NCBI RefSeq assembly: GCF_023630255.1
Contig: NZ_JALPRS010000001.1
Coordinates: forward strand, 2,480,001 to 2,544,000
Source: Pontibacter deserti
GTDB lineage: Bacteria; Bacteroidota; Bacteroidia; Cytophagales; Hymenobacteraceae
Reading direction: 5' to 3'
DNA: 64,000 nt
Made by a program: the position numbers and the translations under genes. Below, in pieces: positions 61,751-64,000 of this stretch. Below the pieces are notes generated by a model, which did not search any database, was not told the DNA's origin, and was given only the letters and a program-made list of their open reading frames with translations. Within the stretch, counting starts at the first letter, position 1; each line of letters begins with the position of its first letter.

Positions 61751-61873
61751 GTCGTATTTTTTATTCTTTTAAAGTATAACCTGTAAACTACAGGCCTTCA
61801 ACTTCAAAATTAAACATTATTCTGTTTCCTGCTGCAAGTGATGTAAAATTGTCGGAGTTTATAGTTTCTATCT

Positions 61874-62317
61874 TCTCATTTCGAGCAGAGTAGAAAAATC
61901 TTATATGTCCTATGAGGTATATACTTGTTCAGATCTAGCCACACTTTCATAGTTACTATCAATCCTGGGAGCTTTACTTACCTATAGTTGCCATACCTGG
62001 CTTTGGTGCCCTCACGGCCGGGAGGCCTCGTCTTTGGGCCTAGCGCTGCTGATTTGAAGCTCCCCTCGTACCTCGGGTTGGCTGCGCCACCGCAATAAAT
62101 CAAAGGCGCTCCACCCAAAGACTGATATCAGTTCGATAGCTATAGGTCTTATAGTTTGAGAAGTAATAGTTTCATAGCTTTTCTCCTGGTTATAGTTTCG
62201 CAGGGACAGATAAACCTGTCCTTTCTCTTGGACTGTAACTATAAAGCTACAACCACAACTATAGCAAGGACGGTTAAAGCTCCCCGCCTTAGATAAGGAG
62301 GGGTTGGGGGTGGTTGG
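61874..62317 (-). repeat. Composite intergenic element, copy C
   Basis: Minus-strand copy inside a 747-bp spacer. Order preserved: CCACCCCCAACCCC block, hairpin GACAGGTTTATCTGTC (62205-62220, loop changed, arms kept), core from TCTTTGGG (62114-62121, minus) pairing CCCAAAGA (62031-62038) which here pairs perfectly where A and B have G-U, then GGACATATAAGATTTTT at the far end. Lacks the second CACCCC block seen in A and B. Confidence 0.86.
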
Positions 62318-62370
62318 ACCACTATAGAACTATAACCAAAGACACTGCCATGCCTGTCCCTGTCGGGCCA

Positions 62371-62421
62371 GTTGCATCAGGAGATGCAACATCATACTAA
62401 GACACGAGCGAGGATGCTCGC
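62371..62421. repeat. Two intergenic hairpins
   Basis: GTTGCATC-AGGA-GATGCAAC (62371-62390) and GCGAG-GATG-CTCGC (62408-62421), same style as the cluster at 53252-53398: short perfect stems with 4-nt loops, no gene. Confidence 0.65.
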
Positions 62422-62497
62422 GCCAGATAATAGAATCCTGGCCATCCATTAATCCTGAAAATCCTGACTCAGACGAAAAAGAACTAGGGTGAGGTAA

Positions 62498-63118
62498 TTA
62501 TTTCTGTACTTCGTACGTTTTCTCTCCTGCAGGTATAGCTATAGTCAGGCGGTTATCTTTTGGTGGTACCGGACACACGTATTCGGGGTTATAGGCGCAG
62601 AAAGGACTGTAGGCGCGGTTAAAATCAAGCACTACGGTTTTAGCATCTTCTTTAAATGGAATATCCATGTAGCGGCCTCCACCATATGTTTCGAAGCCGT
62701 TGGTTTTATCGGTAAACGGCACAAACAGCTGCTCTTTCTCTTCGGAAAGTTTCTTGTAAAGCGTCAGGCGCTGAGGTTTGCCTTCCAGTTCAAAAGTAGC
62801 GGCAGCATAACGTAAGTATGGCTCGTAACTGCCATTGGTAAGCGGCATCAGCAAGGTATCCTGTTTGGGAAGCTCTTCTACTTTTGCAGAAACCCTATAC
62901 TTTACATTTGGCTCATAATAAACCAGGTTCTTGAAAGTTTGGCGACCTTCTTCGGTAAATGGGCTGTTGGTGCGGCTCCTGAACGACAGGTCTTTGTCTT
63001 CACGCTCTTTCAGAAGCGGCTTCAGGTAATTTTCTTCACTCAGGAAGGTTTCTTTTACGAAATAGAACAGCACCAGCAGAATACCGGCATATATTACAAG
63101 CTTTACAGGGCGTTGCAT
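62498..63118 (-). CDS. Membrane-anchored short DUF1684 protein
   Basis: 206 residues from ATG 63118 (a longer frame starts at 63145). One N-terminal TM helix LVIYAGILLVLFYFV anchors the domain. The C-terminal signature KTNGFETYGGGRYMD, DFNRAYSPFCAYNPEYVCPV and PAGEKTYEVQK matches the protein at 7663-8586, but the N-terminal FHA-like half of that protein is replaced by a shorter segment. Unknown biochemical role. Confidence 0.9.
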   Translation of the reverse strand: MQRPVKLVIYAGILLVLFYFVKETFLSEENYLKPLLKEREDKDLSFRSRTNSPFTEEGRQTFKNLVYYEPNVKYRVSAKVEELPKQDTLLMPLTNGSYEPYLRYAAATFELEGKPQRLTLYKKLSEEKEQLFVPFTDKTNGFETYGGGRYMDIPFKEDAKTVVLDFNRAYSPFCAYNPEYVCPVPPKDNRLTIAIPAGEKTYEVQK

Positions 63119-63309
63119 AGTTTCAGTAGCTAAAGTTCCGGGCAAAGTTCGGAAATTTTGTGCTCATACTTACACTTTGTCAGATGCTATTACTTCTAAT
63201 CTTGCTATTTACGCTTTGGCTGGTTCTCATCCATCACACCTTCTTTACACGCAATCGTACAACTAATAACTCCCTCTCATTTCTTAATAGATTCTGATTA
63301 TCACAAACT

Positions 63310-63873
63310 ATGAAGTATCTAGCATTTGCTGTGGCTATAATGCTTGTAACAGCATGTACTGAGCAGGAAAGAGATGTAAATACGAATCATACTGAAAAAC
63401 ACGAACGTGCCGACAATAACACAACTAGTATGGAAACACAAATACCTACCTCGTTAAAGGCGGAGCACGAAGAGCTTCACAAAAAGTTAGAAAGCTATAC
63501 AAAATTGCCTGGTAAAACAGGTATTGCTGCTAAAGCTGTTGCCGATAAACTTCATCCACATTTTAACAAAGAAGAGGAGTATGCCCTACCCCCGCTTGGC
63601 TTGCTTCCTGACCTGGCTGAGGGTAAAACATCTGATGAAATGAGAGCTGTTATACCTCAAACAGATAAGTTAAAAGAGGAATTTCAGCAAATGCTGGCAG
63701 AACATCAGCAAATTGTAAAAACGTTAGATGAGCTCAGTGCAGCTGCAAAAGAAGAGAATCATCCGGAGGTAATGCAGTTTGTGGATGCTCTGAAACTCCA
63801 CGCCAAAACAGAAGAAGAAGTACTTTATCCTACGGCCATTCTCATCGGTGAATATCTGAAGCTGAAATTATAG
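63310..63873 (+). CDS. Hemerythrin-like lipoprotein
   Basis: 187 residues. MKYLAFAVAIMLVTAC is a lipoprotein signal. The hemerythrin four-helix domain has LKAEHEELHKKLESYTKLPG, DKLHPHFNKEEEYALPPLGL, MLAEHQQIVKTLDE and ALKLHAKTEEEVLYPTAILI, giving the His and Glu residues for a di-iron site. It may bind oxygen or store iron in the envelope. The start of a following gene may lie at the very end of the window but is too short to call. Confidence 0.9.
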   Translation: MKYLAFAVAIMLVTACTEQERDVNTNHTEKHERADNNTTSMETQIPTSLKAEHEELHKKLESYTKLPGKTGIAAKAVADKLHPHFNKEEEYALPPLGLLPDLAEGKTSDEMRAVIPQTDKLKEEFQQMLAEHQQIVKTLDELSAAAKEENHPEVMQFVDALKLHAKTEEEVLYPTAILIGEYLKLKL

Positions 63874-64000
63874 TTGTCAGATGTAGTATACCTTCGCTTG
63901 CGCCTTCTAAAACTTATGGCCGTCACTATTCTTTAAATTACTTTAGCCCTATATTTACAGGTATAATACTACAACGCGCCCTTATGTTAACATTAGCTGA

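Noticed and set aside
63984..64000. ATG TTA ACA TTA GCT at the window end
   Set aside because: Only five codons are visible; a following gene is possible but cannot be supported.
1..64000. CRISPR arrays, insertion sequences, prophage
   Set aside because: No regularly spaced short direct repeats, transposase frames or phage genes were seen on either strand.

Overview
The window looks like a chromosomal segment of a Bacteroidota bacterium, most likely Cytophagales/Hymenobacteraceae (Pontibacter-like). This is inferred from gene families (DUF3857 and DUF5916 proteins, S46 dipeptidyl-peptidase, PorV-like and HhH-barrel outer-membrane proteins, many Cys-anchored lipoproteins), from start codons without evident Shine-Dalgarno sites, and from a Bacteroidota-type promoter (TTTG-N19-TATTTTTG) upstream of sucD. 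No rRNA, tRNA, CRISPR array, prophage or insertion sequence was recognised.

Layout. 1-2.1 kb: two paralogous lipoprotein genes, one cut by the window edge, the other carrying an almost perfect internal duplication. 2.3-12.2 kb: MFS transporter, coupled pair of small membrane proteins, HEAT/cyclophilin fusion, monothiol thioredoxin, DUF1684 lipoprotein, hydrolase, GNAT, yidD. 12.3-20.2 kb: exported DPP7-like peptidase, GH20 hexosaminidase, then a PorV-like protein (apparent start-region frameshift) abutting an HhH/beta-barrel protein. 20.2-22.5 kb: a small cluster suggestive of organoarsenical detoxification (ArsI/CadI dioxygenase, GNAT, small membrane protein, SigZ-type sigma factor, lipoprotein). 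22.7-30.5 kb: a lone HEPN-like protein, two tandem DUF3857/transglutaminase-fold proteins (one intact, one with altered catalytic residues), and a putative DNA-repair pair (TIGR03915 family plus radical SAM) with a small basic protein between them. 30.8-42.9 kb: outer-membrane barrel, Dps, CvfB-like S1 protein, DUF5916 protein, small enzymes, then a coupled RimK / aspartoacylase-like / retropepsin-like operon. 42.9-53.2 kb: mostly housekeeping (sorbosone-dehydrogenase-like protein, DUF502, ispH-cmk, ade, TauE/SafE, response regulator, cysteine/cystathionine synthase, sucD). 53.4-56.3 kb: a peroxide-defence module, divergent oxyR against dps-ahpC-ahpD. 57.0-61.8 kb: pheT, coiled-coil protein, zapA, rny operon. 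62.5-63.9 kb: a second DUF1684 protein and a hemerythrin-like lipoprotein.

Two signals are not explained by the genes. First, three copies of a roughly 450-520 bp composite intergenic element (33.5, 56.4 and 61.9 kb) share an ordered set of hairpins and a core whose base pairing is kept despite sequence change, which suggests a structured RNA or DNA element. Second, the heptamers AACTATA/TATAGTT and AAGTATA/TATACTT are strikingly common in genes and spacers throughout the window. Intergenic hairpins and rho-independent terminators are abundant and define most transcription units.
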